A DNA stretch of 12,737 nucleotides from the NCBI GenBank assembly GCA_027023325.1, contig JALVVQ010000124.1, positions 1 through 12,737 of the forward strand. The letters are read 5' to 3'. Under the pieces are notes generated by a model. The model saw only the letters and a list, made by a program, of their open reading frames with translations, did not search any database and was not told where the DNA came from. Of this stretch, positions 1 through 8,164 are shown in pieces. This DNA is from Campylobacteraceae bacterium. GTDB lineage: Bacteria > Campylobacterota > Campylobacteria > Campylobacterales > Sulfurovaceae. The translations under genes were made by a program, and so were the position numbers. Every line of letters begins with the position of its first letter. Within the stretch, counting starts at the first letter, position 1.

Positions 1-97
1 GGGAGGTAGTAATATTGCTATCTTTTAGAAAAAATGATCTATGATTACATTTCTCTTTTTTACAGAAAGATATGATGCATTTACCGTTTACCCCTAA

Positions 98-133
98 TTT
101 TTTGACAGTAATAATCTTTTTTTGACAGTAATA
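98..133. repeat. Tandem direct repeat upstream of the giant gene (two 16-bp copies, 20-bp period)
   Basis: The 16-mer TTTTTTGACAGTAATA occurs at 98-113 and again at 118-133, separated by 4 bp, so the period is 20 bp, close to two helical turns. Both copies contain TTGACA, but neither is at the usual 16-18 bp from the TATAAT box at 137-142 (gaps of 29 and 9 bp). They are therefore poor -35 elements and better explained as a repeated protein-binding site. On the other strand each copy reads CTGTCA, the half-site of the classical Pho box, but the 20-bp period does not match the 11-bp period of PhoB sites. The repeat is seen directly; the operator role is inference. Confidence 0.6.
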
Positions 134-136
134 GGG

Positions 137-142
137 TATAAT
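137..142 (+). promoter_or_regulatory. Putative -10 box (TATAAT) for the giant surface-protein gene
   Basis: A consensus TATAAT lies 54 bp before the ATG at 197. It would start transcription near base 149 and give a leader of about 48 nt. No -35 box sits at canonical spacing. This is common for the main sigma factor of Campylobacterota, which relies mainly on the -10 box and upstream T-rich periodicity, and T-runs at 98-103 and 117-123 fit that. A weaker alternative is TTGTGC at 149-154 with TAAATA at 172-177. Confidence 0.45.
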
Positions 143-149
143 TAGACAT

Positions 150-171
150 TGTGCAGTGTGAATAGGGCACA
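150..171. promoter_or_regulatory. Short dyad in the leader of the giant gene
   Basis: TGTGC at 150-154 is mirrored by GCACA at 167-171, with 12 bases between the arms. It lies just downstream of the presumed start of transcription. It could be a small operator or a leader hairpin. The arms are only 5 bp, so chance is a real possibility. The spacing does not match a CRP/FNR-type site. Confidence 0.2.
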
Positions 172-185
172 TAAATATACCTAAA

Positions 186-192
186 AAGGGGG
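186..192 (+). promoter_or_regulatory. Ribosome binding site of the giant gene
   Basis: A purine block, AAAAAGGGGGAAA, ends four bases before the ATG at 197. It supports this ATG as the start and suggests efficient translation. The residues encoded directly after it form a good signal peptide, which also supports this start. Confidence 0.7.
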
Positions 193-196
193 AAAT

Positions 197-3100
197 ATGA
201 GATTTGGAAAATTAATTTTTCTTATACTGATGTCGGTTATGACTACACTGGAGGTGTATTCAGCTACGCTGACAGGGACAACCTTGTACGTAAATTCAGG
301 GACAGGTACGGTCAATACCGTAGGTGACAAGGTGAATGGCAATGATATTTGTGCCGCTGTCAATACCTATGCCAATGCCACACCTGGATGTGACATGTCA
401 ACGGATGTAGGCTACAATAACAATGGCACAGGTGATAATAGTGATGACTATTATGATGGTGATCTGATTGTGCGTACCAATGACATCTTTACTGTCGGTG
501 CCAAATACAGCTTCAATGGTGCAACTCCAGGGGTAGATGATACAGTGACATTGACAGGGACACTCCCTGCAGGTACAGGGTTTATCTGGGATCACCTGCC
601 TACAGGAGCAGGAAACTGTGCAATGCCAGGGAGTTCTATCTCCGCTGATGGTAAAACAATAGTGTGTGTACGAGAGAACCTCGGTGCTTCCTTTTCCCAA
701 ATCTTTAACCTTCCCGTAAGAGTAGAGGGTGATGCACCCAATGGTTCTACCCCTGGAGATATTGTTGTGACCTATGAAGCTCCAAATACTACAACAGTGG
801 TAGATGGTGTAGAAGATGGGAACCCTGCTAACCTTATAAAAGTGACTGCTGCACCAAGATGGAATTTGCAAAAGTATTATTATGCTACTTATAAGGGTAA
901 ACAAGATGATTTAGGTAATGATGGATGGTATCTTTACTATAAATACTACATTGAGGTTGATGAGGTGAGTGGAGAAGTTGATAGTTTTGATCAACCCTAT
1001 TTAGGAAATGAAGCCCTTGCTGGAGGGAGTGATGCCACAGTAACTTTTACCGATGATCTTTCGCAAATTTCACCTAACACTAAACTGGTTACCTGGGAGC
1101 CAGCAGATATAATTTTTGAAGCAAATAATGCCTGTGATATGGACAGTCTTTCAGGAGGTAATGATCCTTATCCAGCACTTGATACGACCTATCCAGAGCG
1201 TAGTATTCCAGTGCCAGCAGGTACAATGGCAGTCTCTTGTGTACAGACAGGTCAGAGTGTAGCAGTAACTATAGACCATATTGATGGTACCCTGACGCAT
1301 GCTCCTACACAAACAGGCTCGGGTGTTGCACTTCCAGTGAAAAAGCGTATCGCAGCGATAGGTATTATGCGAGTTTTTGTACCTTACTCTGATGTATTCT
1401 CGCAACCAGGGCAAGAGCTTGCAACGCATAACAGTATGAGTGGTTTTGATCCAGATAGTATCTCAGGTACGAGCAACTTTGGTCCATTGACTGAGAGTGA
1501 ATTGGACAACTTCTATAACCTTCCTCTTAAAGCAGGAGGAGGAGCCTATAGTAAGGAGTATAGAAGAGGATGGAGCGATCAACTCGATCAGGCAGCAGAG
1601 TGGGGAGGAACTGCGTGGTATGCTCCTCCAACAAATGCTTCTGCTGTTTATAGTGGTGATGGTGGTGCTGGTGCAGGTACCATGTTTGGTACATATACAA
1701 TATATATAAATACTGGTGTAGTAGATCAGACCAATGTAGAACTCTGTGATGTGATTGATATCAATACTTTTACCATGGAAAAACTACGTACAACAGATGA
1801 CCCTGCTACCTTTTTAGATGACAGTAAACATGCCATAGATATACAGTATAGCAATACCTATAAACTCACTGATCTCAATGTCTCGTATGCTATTGGATAT
1901 GTCGGTGCATGGCCACCAAACCCTTATGAGGCACCGGGTGCAGCAGTAGGAAATGAGTGTAATGACAGCTCTGTGGTGTGGTACCCAGATTATGTAAGTG
2001 CTAAAGCTGCGGCAGATGCGGCAGGTACAGATGTGAGTAAAGTAAAACTCTCTGTGCCTCTCTTGGCGTCTGGGGAAACTATGAACATGCGTATTAAACA
2101 TAAGGCACGTGCAACGCATAGAGATGATTCACCAATGATTCCTGGAGAACTACTCGTAAACTATGCAGCATATAAAAGCCCTTACAGTAATGATGTCTAT
2201 AGTAATTCATTATACCGCCCTAGAGATGAAACACAGGTACCTGGGAGTGGGGCAGCTGGTGATAGACTTATCTTTGGTAGAGCTAAAGCACGCATCCTTA
2301 AACATATGTACCCTACAGGTTTGGGCTTAGGAGATGAGTCCAATGTAACACTCTCTCCTAGTTTTACCTTTGGTGGTAGTGAAGCAGGACTGAGTGTGGA
2401 TGGGACATTAGTAATTGTCGATCTCCTTCCTGAAGGATTAGGATATAAAGCAGGCAGTACAGTGGGGAATTACGGAGGTACACCTTATGGTGAGCCACTT
2501 GTTATCCCTAACCCAACAGATGCAGACTGTAATACCTATGCATCAACACTCCTCGCTCAAAATGCACCGTGTGGCACACTCAATGGTGGTACAGGCAAAG
2601 AGACCCTTTTGGTATGGGATTTGGGTACTGTAACCACAGGTACAGTGATGAGTGACCTTAACCTTACAAGTTATGTTAAGGTAGATGCCCCTGCTGGAAC
2701 ACTGAAAAACTATGCACAAATAGAGTCAGACATGGATAAAAGTAATCCTCTTTTGAGGGGTGCAAACTTCAATGTCACCGTCTCTGTCCCTTCTGCACTG
2801 CTTATCAAAAAAGAGGTACTTACCCCACTACATGAGATAAACAGTGGCGGACTTCTCAACTGGATGGAGTTTAGAGTAGGTGCACGTAATGGTGGAGGGA
2901 CTAACCTTATAGACCTTGATATGATTGATATGATTCCATTTAATGGTGATGGTGTAGCAAGCAGTATTAGCTTTACCCCACTAGGTGGTACAACCATTCA
3001 AACACAACGTACACCAGCAACAAGCTATACAGGTGACTTTGCCTTTGACAGTGTGACCTTTGATGACAATGGTATGTGTGATGCGACCAATGTAGAGTTT

Positions 3101-6100
3101 TGGTTTACCAAAGAGCCACAAGCAAGTCTTGATTTGGGACCAAACGCATCAACCAATACCAAAGCAGATGGTACACCAGAGAGTATCTGGTGTCAAGGAA
3201 CAACTGCTGGACCAGATGCAGGGTGTGGATTTACCAATGCAGAGGTCACAGCTGTGCGTTCCAGAAAAGTAGCAATTAATTCAGGTTCAACCTGTTTCTT
3301 AAATGTAAAATTTGCTACCAATAACAATACCGATGGTGACATCTATGCAAACTCCGCTGCAGGAAATGCTAAAACAACAAGTGGTACACTCCTTGATGGT
3401 GTCATGACCAATGTAGTAACTGCACAGGTCTATGCAAGCTCTATAGGAGACTTTGTATGGCAAGATGATAATGCCAATGGTATCCAAGATGGAGCTGAAG
3501 CAGGTGTAGATGGTATTACCGTCAAACTCTATGATGCAGCCAATCAACTTCTTGGTACGACAGTCACAGCAGGAGGAGGCTTGTACACCTTCTCCAATCT
3601 TACTCAAGGTAACTATATTGTAGAGATTGAGCCAGGCGCCAATCTCCTCACCACTGAGATGGCAGGCGTAGATATCACAGCGGATTCTGATTTCAACACG
3701 ACCACCAACAGAACAGATATCATCGCACTGGGTGAAAATGAAGACAAGACTACGATCGATGCTGGACTTATCCCGCTGAATCTCAATATCTCAGGCCATG
3801 TCTTTGATGATGGTGATGGCGATGCCAATGTCAATGGTGTAGCCATTTCGGCACCTAGTGGTACACAGCTTTATGCGACACTTGTGGATGACGCAAACAG
3901 TGCGGTAGCCACTAAAGCTATTGCAGCTGACGGAAGCTACCTCTTTAGCACAGCAGATGGTGTAAGACCAGATTCTAACTATACTATTGTACTTTCAACT
4001 ACAGCGAGTGGAACGACAGCAAGCCTTCCGACTGACTGGAATAACACAGGAGAGAATATCAACTCTCTCGGTGCTGGCAAGGATGGTACTGTCGATGGTA
4101 TCATTGCAGTAGAAGTGGCATCGGTCGATATTACAGATATAGACTTCGGTATCAACCACGCACCTACAGCCGATGACAAAACAGAACCAGCGCAACAGAA
4201 TCCAGGTGGAACAAATACCGCAGTTGTACCTACATTAAGCGGTGCAGATGATGAGAGTGCTACCTTAGTATATACCATTACAACACTGCCAGCTAATGCC
4301 ACACTTTACTATAATGGTACAGTAATTACGGCACCTAACTTTGTTGTTGCTGATCCTTCTCTTCTGACAGTAGATCCAAACAATGGTGCGCAAACTGTGG
4401 TCTTTAACTACACCACGACAGATGAAGTTGGTGTGGTAAGTAGCCCTGCGACTGTCACCATGCCGTTTACACCTCTTATGATTTCAGGCCATGTTTTTGA
4501 TGATGGTGATGGCGATGCCAATGTCAATGGTACAGGTATCGCAACACCTAGCGGCACACAGCTTCATGCCACACTGCTAGATGCAGGTGGTACTGCGGTA
4601 GCCACCACACCGATTGCAGCAGATGGAAGCTACAGCTTCTCTACAGGTGTATTCTCCAACACCAACTATTCTGTTGTCTTGGCCACTACAGCCAATGCTA
4701 CTGCTTCTGACCTTCCAGCTAACTGGAACAATACAGGAGAGAATATCAATTCTACAGGTGCCGGCAATGATGGTACAGTTGATGGTGTTATTGTAGTCTC
4801 TGTACCGACAGATAATGTCACCCAAGTAGACTTCGGTATCAACCACAGACCAGTAGCCGATGACAAAACAGAACCAGCACAAGCAAATCCAGGTGGTATA
4901 GCACAAGTGAGTGTACCTACCCTTACAGGTGCAGATGATGAGAGTGCTACCTTAGTGTATACCATTACAACACTGCCAGCCAATGCCGCACTTTACTATA
5001 ATGGTACAATAATTACGGCACCTAACTTTGTTGTTGCTGATCCTTCTCTGCTGACAGTAGACCCAGATAATGGTACACAAACTGTGGTCTTTAACTACAC
5101 CACGACAGATGAAGTCGGTGTGGTAAGTAGCCCTGCGACTGTCACCATGCCGTTTACCGGTATTGAGATTTCAGGCCATGTCTTTGATGATGGTGATGGC
5201 GATGCCAATGTCAATGGTACAGGTATCGCAACACCTAGCGGCACACAGCTTCATGCTACACTGCTAGATGCAGGTGGTACTGTGGTAGCCACCACACCGA
5301 TTGCAGCAGATGGAAGCTACAGTTTTGATGATGCAGATGGCGTAGCACTGAATACAAACTTTACAGTTGTACTGGCGACCACACCCAATGCCACTGCCTC
5401 TGACTTGCCAGCCGCATGGAACAACACAGGAGAGAATATTAACTCAGCAGGTGCAGGTAATGATGGCACAATAGATGGACAGTTAGCTGTAGCCGTAGGT
5501 GCTACAGCAGGTGTTACCCAAGTAGACTTCGGTATCAACCACGCACCTACAGCCGATGACAAAACAGAACCAGCGCAACAGAATCCAGGTGGAACAAATA
5601 CCGCAGTTGTACCTACATTAAGCGGTGCAGATGATGAGAGTGCTACCTTAGTATATACCATTACAACACTGCCAGCTAATGCCACACTTTACTATAATGG
5701 TACAGTAATTACGGCACCTAACTTTGTTGTTGCTGATCCTTCTCTTCTGACAGTAGATCCAAACAATGGTGCGCAAACTGTGGTCTTTAACTACACCACG
5801 ACAGATGAAGTTGGTGTGGTAAGTAGCCCTGCGACTGTCACCATGCCGTTTACACCTCTTATGATTTCAGGCCATGTTTTTGATGATGGTGATGGCGATG
5901 CCAATGTCAATGGTACAGGTATCGCAACACCTAGCGGCACACAGCTTCATGCCACACTGCTAGATGCAGGTGGTACTGCGGTAGCCACCACACCGATTGC
6001 AGCAGATGGAAGCTACAGCTTCTCTACAGGTGTATTCTCCAACACCAACTATTCTGTTGTCTTGGCCACTACAGCCAATGCTACTGCTTCTGACCTTCCA

Positions 6101-8104
6101 GCTAACTGGAACAATACAGGAGAGAATATCAATTCTACAGGTGCCGGCAATGATGGTACAGTTGATGGTGTTATTGTAGTCTCTGTACCGACAGATAATG
6201 TCACCCAAGTAGACTTCGGTATCAACCACAGACCAGTAGCCCATGACACCAGTGAGGCGCCTCAGCTTAATCCGGGAGGCACCACCACAGCAGTCGTTCC
6301 TGATCTAAATGTTACCGATACAGAAGATGGTACGCCTACGACTATTACGATCAAATCACTTCCTGGCAATGCAACCTTGTATTACAACGGATTGCCTGCC
6401 TCGGTAGATCAGGTCATCGTAGGGTACAATCCTGCATTGCTGACTGTTGATCCCATTGATGGTGACCAGACAGTGGAGTTTGACTATACGACCACTGATA
6501 GAGTCGGTATCGAGAGTGAGCCGGTCACAGTAAGTATGCCTTTCTTGGGTCTTGGTATCTCTGGTACGCTCTATGATGATGGCAATGGTGATGGCAATGT
6601 CAATGGTACCGCAATCGGTGATGCAAGTGGTACACCACTGTATGTAAGCCTTGTAGATACAGCTGGCAATGTGATAGCATCACATGTAGTAGCAAGTGAT
6701 GGTAGCTACCTCTTCACTGGTGCAGAAGGTGTAACGGCCCATACCAGCTATACCGTGATACTCGGTACAGTACAAGGCCCTATAGGTTCTGTTGCCCCAA
6801 CACCTGATCTTCCCACCAACTGGAACAACACAGGAGAAAACATCAACTCAGCAGGTACTGGTAATGATGGCACAGTAGATGGCAGTATCTCTGTAGCCGT
6901 AGGTACTGTAGGGGTCACGCTAGTAGACTTCGGTATCAACCATGCACCGACAGCTGAAGATAGAACAGACCCTGCCAGATCCAATCCAGCAGGTGACACC
7001 AAATATCCGGTACCAGCACTGCCTGTAGCCGATACAGAAGATGGTACACCGACAACGATCACAATCATTGATCTGCCTGATCCTACTACGGGAGTACTTT
7101 ACTATAATGGTATACCAGTAGTACCAGGACAGGTCATTACAGGCTATGACCCTTCATTGCTTGAAGTGGATCCGACAGAAGGTAATCCTACCATGGTATT
7201 TACCTACACTACAACAGATGCAGCCGGTATCACAAGTGCCCCTGCAACCATCACCATGCCATTCCTGGGTGATATGTTTATAGGTGACAGGGTATGGCTA
7301 GATACCAATGGTAACGGTGCGCAGGATGCAGGTGAGCCAGGTGTAGCGGGTGAAGTGGTCAAGCTCTATAGTGAAGATGGCACACTCGTGGCAACCACTG
7401 AGACCAACAGCTCAGGTGAGTACCTGATCAAAGTCACAGAACCAGGCAACTACTATATAGAGTTTAATAACTCACGATACTTTACGGTAGATTGTCCTCC
7501 ATGTGAGGATGCCAATGACTCTGATGTTGCTGCAAGTAACCCACGAACGGCTACCTTTGCCCTTGATTATGGTCAGACTGACCTGACACATGATGCAGGT
7601 ATTGCTCCTGTAGCCCATATCGGCGACTATGTGTGGAATGATGCAGATGGAAATGGTATACAAAATGATGGTGAAGAAGGCATGAAAGGTGTCACGGTAG
7701 AGCTATTGGATGAAAATGGTGAGCCTGTCCTGGATGCAGATGGCAACCCCATTGCTACGACTACAGATGCCAATGGTTCCTATGAGCTTTATGCGCCTGC
7801 GAATCATTCTTATGTGGTCAGGTTTACCATGACTCCTGAACAGATTGAGGAAGGATATGTCTATAGTGCAGCCAACAATGCAGATGATACTTCAGATAGT
7901 GATGTCGATGAAAACGGTGTCATTGCAGTTCCCGTACTGGCAGTCGCAGGAGAGAATGTCCTCACGATTGATGCCGGTATCAATTGTGGATGTGCCGATG
8001 CACAATCAGACTCAGCCGATGCAATGACTACACTTTCTCTGTGGTTGATGATGCTGACAATGCTTATGGGCGGACTTCTGTTTGTCAGAAGAGAAGAAGC
8101 GTAA
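197..8104 (+). CDS. Giant secreted repeat protein (SdrD_B-like and cadherin/Ig-like modules, IPTL-CTERM-like C-terminus)
   Basis: Encodes 2635 residues. Residues 1-22 form a signal peptide: K5, a hydrophobic core, then likely cleavage after VYS or VYSA. Residues ~23-1080 form a large, poorly repeated region with DUF11-like stretches (for example around 755-800 and 868 onward), a Tyr-rich patch at 227-251 and most of the cysteines. An SdrD_B-like domain spans ~1083-1192 (IGDFVWQDDNANGIQDG, ending in IDAG). Five composite modules begin at residues 1198, 1429, 1658, 1890 and 2121. Each joins an SdrD_B-like half (ISGHVFDDGDGDANVNG to DFGINH) to a cadherin/Ig-like half (ADDKTEPAQ to VTMPF). Two more SdrD_B-like domains span ~2361-2471 and 2474-2594, followed by a CxC (C2597, C2599) and a C-terminal sorting-type helix at 2610-2635. 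The D-rich loops resemble Ca2+-binding loops of the SdrD B family. Likely a cell-surface adhesin, filament or S-layer-like component, but the ligand is unknown. The gene appears monocistronic. The module array is cysteine-free. No enzyme domain was recognised. Confidence 0.93.
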   Translation: MRFGKLIFLILMSVMTTLEVYSATLTGTTLYVNSGTGTVNTVGDKVNGNDICAAVNTYANATPGCDMSTDVGYNNNGTGDNSDDYYDGDLIVRTNDIFTVGAKYSFNGATPGVDDTVTLTGTLPAGTGFIWDHLPTGAGNCAMPGSSISADGKTIVCVRENLGASFSQIFNLPVRVEGDAPNGSTPGDIVVTYEAPNTTTVVDGVEDGNPANLIKVTAAPRWNLQKYYYATYKGKQDDLGNDGWYLYYKYYIEVDEVSGEVDSFDQPYLGNEALAGGSDATVTFTDDLSQISPNTKLVTWEPADIIFEANNACDMDSLSGGNDPYPALDTTYPERSIPVPAGTMAVSCVQTGQSVAVTIDHIDGTLTHAPTQTGSGVALPVKKRIAAIGIMRVFVPYSDVFSQPGQELATHNSMSGFDPDSISGTSNFGPLTESELDNFYNLPLKAGGGAYSKEYRRGWSDQLDQAAEWGGTAWYAPPTNASAVYSGDGGAGAGTMFGTYTIYINTGVVDQTNVELCDVIDINTFTMEKLRTTDDPATFLDDSKHAIDIQYSNTYKLTDLNVSYAIGYVGAWPPNPYEAPGAAVGNECNDSSVVWYPDYVSAKAAADAAGTDVSKVKLSVPLLASGETMNMRIKHKARATHRDDSPMIPGELLVNYAAYKSPYSNDVYSNSLYRPRDETQVPGSGAAGDRLIFGRAKARILKHMYPTGLGLGDESNVTLSPSFTFGGSEAGLSVDGTLVIVDLLPEGLGYKAGSTVGNYGGTPYGEPLVIPNPTDADCNTYASTLLAQNAPCGTLNGGTGKETLLVWDLGTVTTGTVMSDLNLTSYVKVDAPAGTLKNYAQIESDMDKSNPLLRGANFNVTVSVPSALLIKKEVLTPLHEINSGGLLNWMEFRVGARNGGGTNLIDLDMIDMIPFNGDGVASSISFTPLGGTTIQTQRTPATSYTGDFAFDSVTFDDNGMCDATNVEFWFTKEPQASLDLGPNASTNTKADGTPESIWCQGTTAGPDAGCGFTNAEVTAVRSRKVAINSGSTCFLNVKFATNNNTDGDIYANSAAGNAKTTSGTLLDGVMTNVVTAQVYASSIGDFVWQDDNANGIQDGAEAGVDGITVKLYDAANQLLGTTVTAGGGLYTFSNLTQGNYIVEIEPGANLLTTEMAGVDITADSDFNTTTNRTDIIALGENEDKTTIDAGLIPLNLNISGHVFDDGDGDANVNGVAISAPSGTQLYATLVDDANSAVATKAIAADGSYLFSTADGVRPDSNYTIVLSTTASGTTASLPTDWNNTGENINSLGAGKDGTVDGIIAVEVASVDITDIDFGINHAPTADDKTEPAQQNPGGTNTAVVPTLSGADDESATLVYTITTLPANATLYYNGTVITAPNFVVADPSLLTVDPNNGAQTVVFNYTTTDEVGVVSSPATVTMPFTPLMISGHVFDDGDGDANVNGTGIATPSGTQLHATLLDAGGTAVATTPIAADGSYSFSTGVFSNTNYSVVLATTANATASDLPANWNNTGENINSTGAGNDGTVDGVIVVSVPTDNVTQVDFGINHRPVADDKTEPAQANPGGIAQVSVPTLTGADDESATLVYTITTLPANAALYYNGTIITAPNFVVADPSLLTVDPDNGTQTVVFNYTTTDEVGVVSSPATVTMPFTGIEISGHVFDDGDGDANVNGTGIATPSGTQLHATLLDAGGTVVATTPIAADGSYSFDDADGVALNTNFTVVLATTPNATASDLPAAWNNTGENINSAGAGNDGTIDGQLAVAVGATAGVTQVDFGINHAPTADDKTEPAQQNPGGTNTAVVPTLSGADDESATLVYTITTLPANATLYYNGTVITAPNFVVADPSLLTVDPNNGAQTVVFNYTTTDEVGVVSSPATVTMPFTPLMISGHVFDDGDGDANVNGTGIATPSGTQLHATLLDAGGTAVATTPIAADGSYSFSTGVFSNTNYSVVLATTANATASDLPANWNNTGENINSTGAGNDGTVDGVIVVSVPTDNVTQVDFGINHRPVAHDTSEAPQLNPGGTTTAVVPDLNVTDTEDGTPTTITIKSLPGNATLYYNGLPASVDQVIVGYNPALLTVDPIDGDQTVEFDYTTTDRVGIESEPVTVSMPFLGLGISGTLYDDGNGDGNVNGTAIGDASGTPLYVSLVDTAGNVIASHVVASDGSYLFTGAEGVTAHTSYTVILGTVQGPIGSVAPTPDLPTNWNNTGENINSAGTGNDGTVDGSISVAVGTVGVTLVDFGINHAPTAEDRTDPARSNPAGDTKYPVPALPVADTEDGTPTTITIIDLPDPTTGVLYYNGIPVVPGQVITGYDPSLLEVDPTEGNPTMVFTYTTTDAAGITSAPATITMPFLGDMFIGDRVWLDTNGNGAQDAGEPGVAGEVVKLYSEDGTLVATTETNSSGEYLIKVTEPGNYYIEFNNSRYFTVDCPPCEDANDSDVAASNPRTATFALDYGQTDLTHDAGIAPVAHIGDYVWNDADGNGIQNDGEEGMKGVTVELLDENGEPVLDADGNPIATTTDANGSYELYAPANHSYVVRFTMTPEQIEEGYVYSAANNADDTSDSDVDENGVIAVPVLAVAGENVLTIDAGINCGCADAQSDSADAMTTLSLWLMMLTMLMGGLLFVRREEA
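4140..4858 (+). repeat. Exact 719-bp duplication, copy A
   Basis: Reading base by base, 4140-4858 is identical to 5523-6241 (offset 1383 bp, 461 codons), including all third codon positions. The match stops at 4139/5522 (A versus G) and 4859/6242 (G versus C). It covers the second half of module 1 and the first half of module 2. Confidence 0.93.
5523..6241 (+). repeat. Exact 719-bp duplication, copy B
   Basis: Second copy of the 4140-4858 block, covering the second half of module 3 and the first half of module 4. Both copies begin at the 19-nt TAGACTTCGGTATCAACCA in the DFGINH linker and end 13 bases after the next occurrence of it. The offset is in frame, so the reading frame is kept. Confidence 0.93.
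8024..8101 (+). other. C-terminal IPTL-CTERM-like sorting signal of the giant protein
   Basis: Residues 2610-2635 read MTTLSLW, then a hydrophobic Met/Leu helix, then RREEA. This has the three-part layout of exosortase substrates (short motif, transmembrane helix, basic tail). The TLSxW core and following MM match the IPTL-CTERM class (consensus IPTLSEWG), although the leading I-P is replaced by M-T and the G after W by L. IPTL-CTERM proteins are known to pair with exosortase H in other Proteobacteria. No exosortase lies in this window. It is not LPXTG, canonical PEP-CTERM or GlyGly-CTERM. An ordinary C-terminal membrane anchor remains possible. Confidence 0.6.
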
Positions 8105-8119
8105 GTCATACTATTTATA

Positions 8120-8152
8120 GGCACACGCTCATTGTTGTGATGAGGGTGTGTC
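8120..8152 (+). terminator. Inverted repeat just after the giant gene, possible transcription terminator
   Basis: CACACGCTCAT at 8122-8132 pairs with ATGAGGGTGTG at 8140-8150, with one G-G mismatch and a 7-nt loop. The stem can be extended by a G-U and a G-C pair at the base. It starts 15 bp after the stop codon, where a terminator is expected, but no T-run follows, so it is not a standard intrinsic terminator. It may act as an mRNA 3'-end stabiliser. Confidence 0.4.
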
Positions 8153-8164
8153 GCTAAGTTAACT

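Larger units (their letters stand above)
3788..7273 (+). repeat. Five tandem coding modules of 229-239 codons
   Basis: Module starts, marked by ISGHVFDD or variants, fall at 3788, 4481, 5168, 5864 and 6557, and the last module ends near 7273. Unit lengths are 693, 687, 696, 693 and about 717 bp. The first half of each unit ends in V/I-DFGINH and the second in VTMPF or ITMPF. The central units are nearly identical. The first half of unit 1, the second half of unit 4 and all of unit 5 are diverged; for example, units 4 and 5 have DTEDGTPTTITI where the others have GADDESATLVYTI. This pattern of an old edge and a homogenised centre is typical of arrays evolving by unequal exchange. Confidence 0.92.

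Noticed and set aside
1..97. Tail or start of another gene at the left edge
   Set aside because: All three forward frames hit stops within the first ~45 bases, and reverse-strand ATGs are followed quickly by stops. Nothing codable was seen.
98..133. CRISPR-like short repeats
   Set aside because: Only two copies with a 4-bp gap and no spacers of constant length, so it is not a CRISPR array.
398..904. Minus-strand open frame of 168 codons opposite the giant gene, and similar ones along it
   Set aside because: They are antisense to a clearly coding frame, lack ribosome sites, encode Cys/Ile/Ser-rich low-complexity text, and recur wherever the repeats recur. They are by-products of codon bias.
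3788..7273. RTX toxin-type Ca2+ repeats
   Set aside because: The acidic loops follow the SdrD_B/EF-hand style (D-x-D-x-D-G), not the GGxGxDxUx nonapeptide. No RTX secretion signal or neighbouring type I secretion genes are visible.
8024..8101. LPXTG sortase signal, as expected from the Gram-positive-like SdrD_B domains
   Set aside because: No LPxTG or similar pentapeptide precedes the helix, and the flanking genes are Gram-negative in type.
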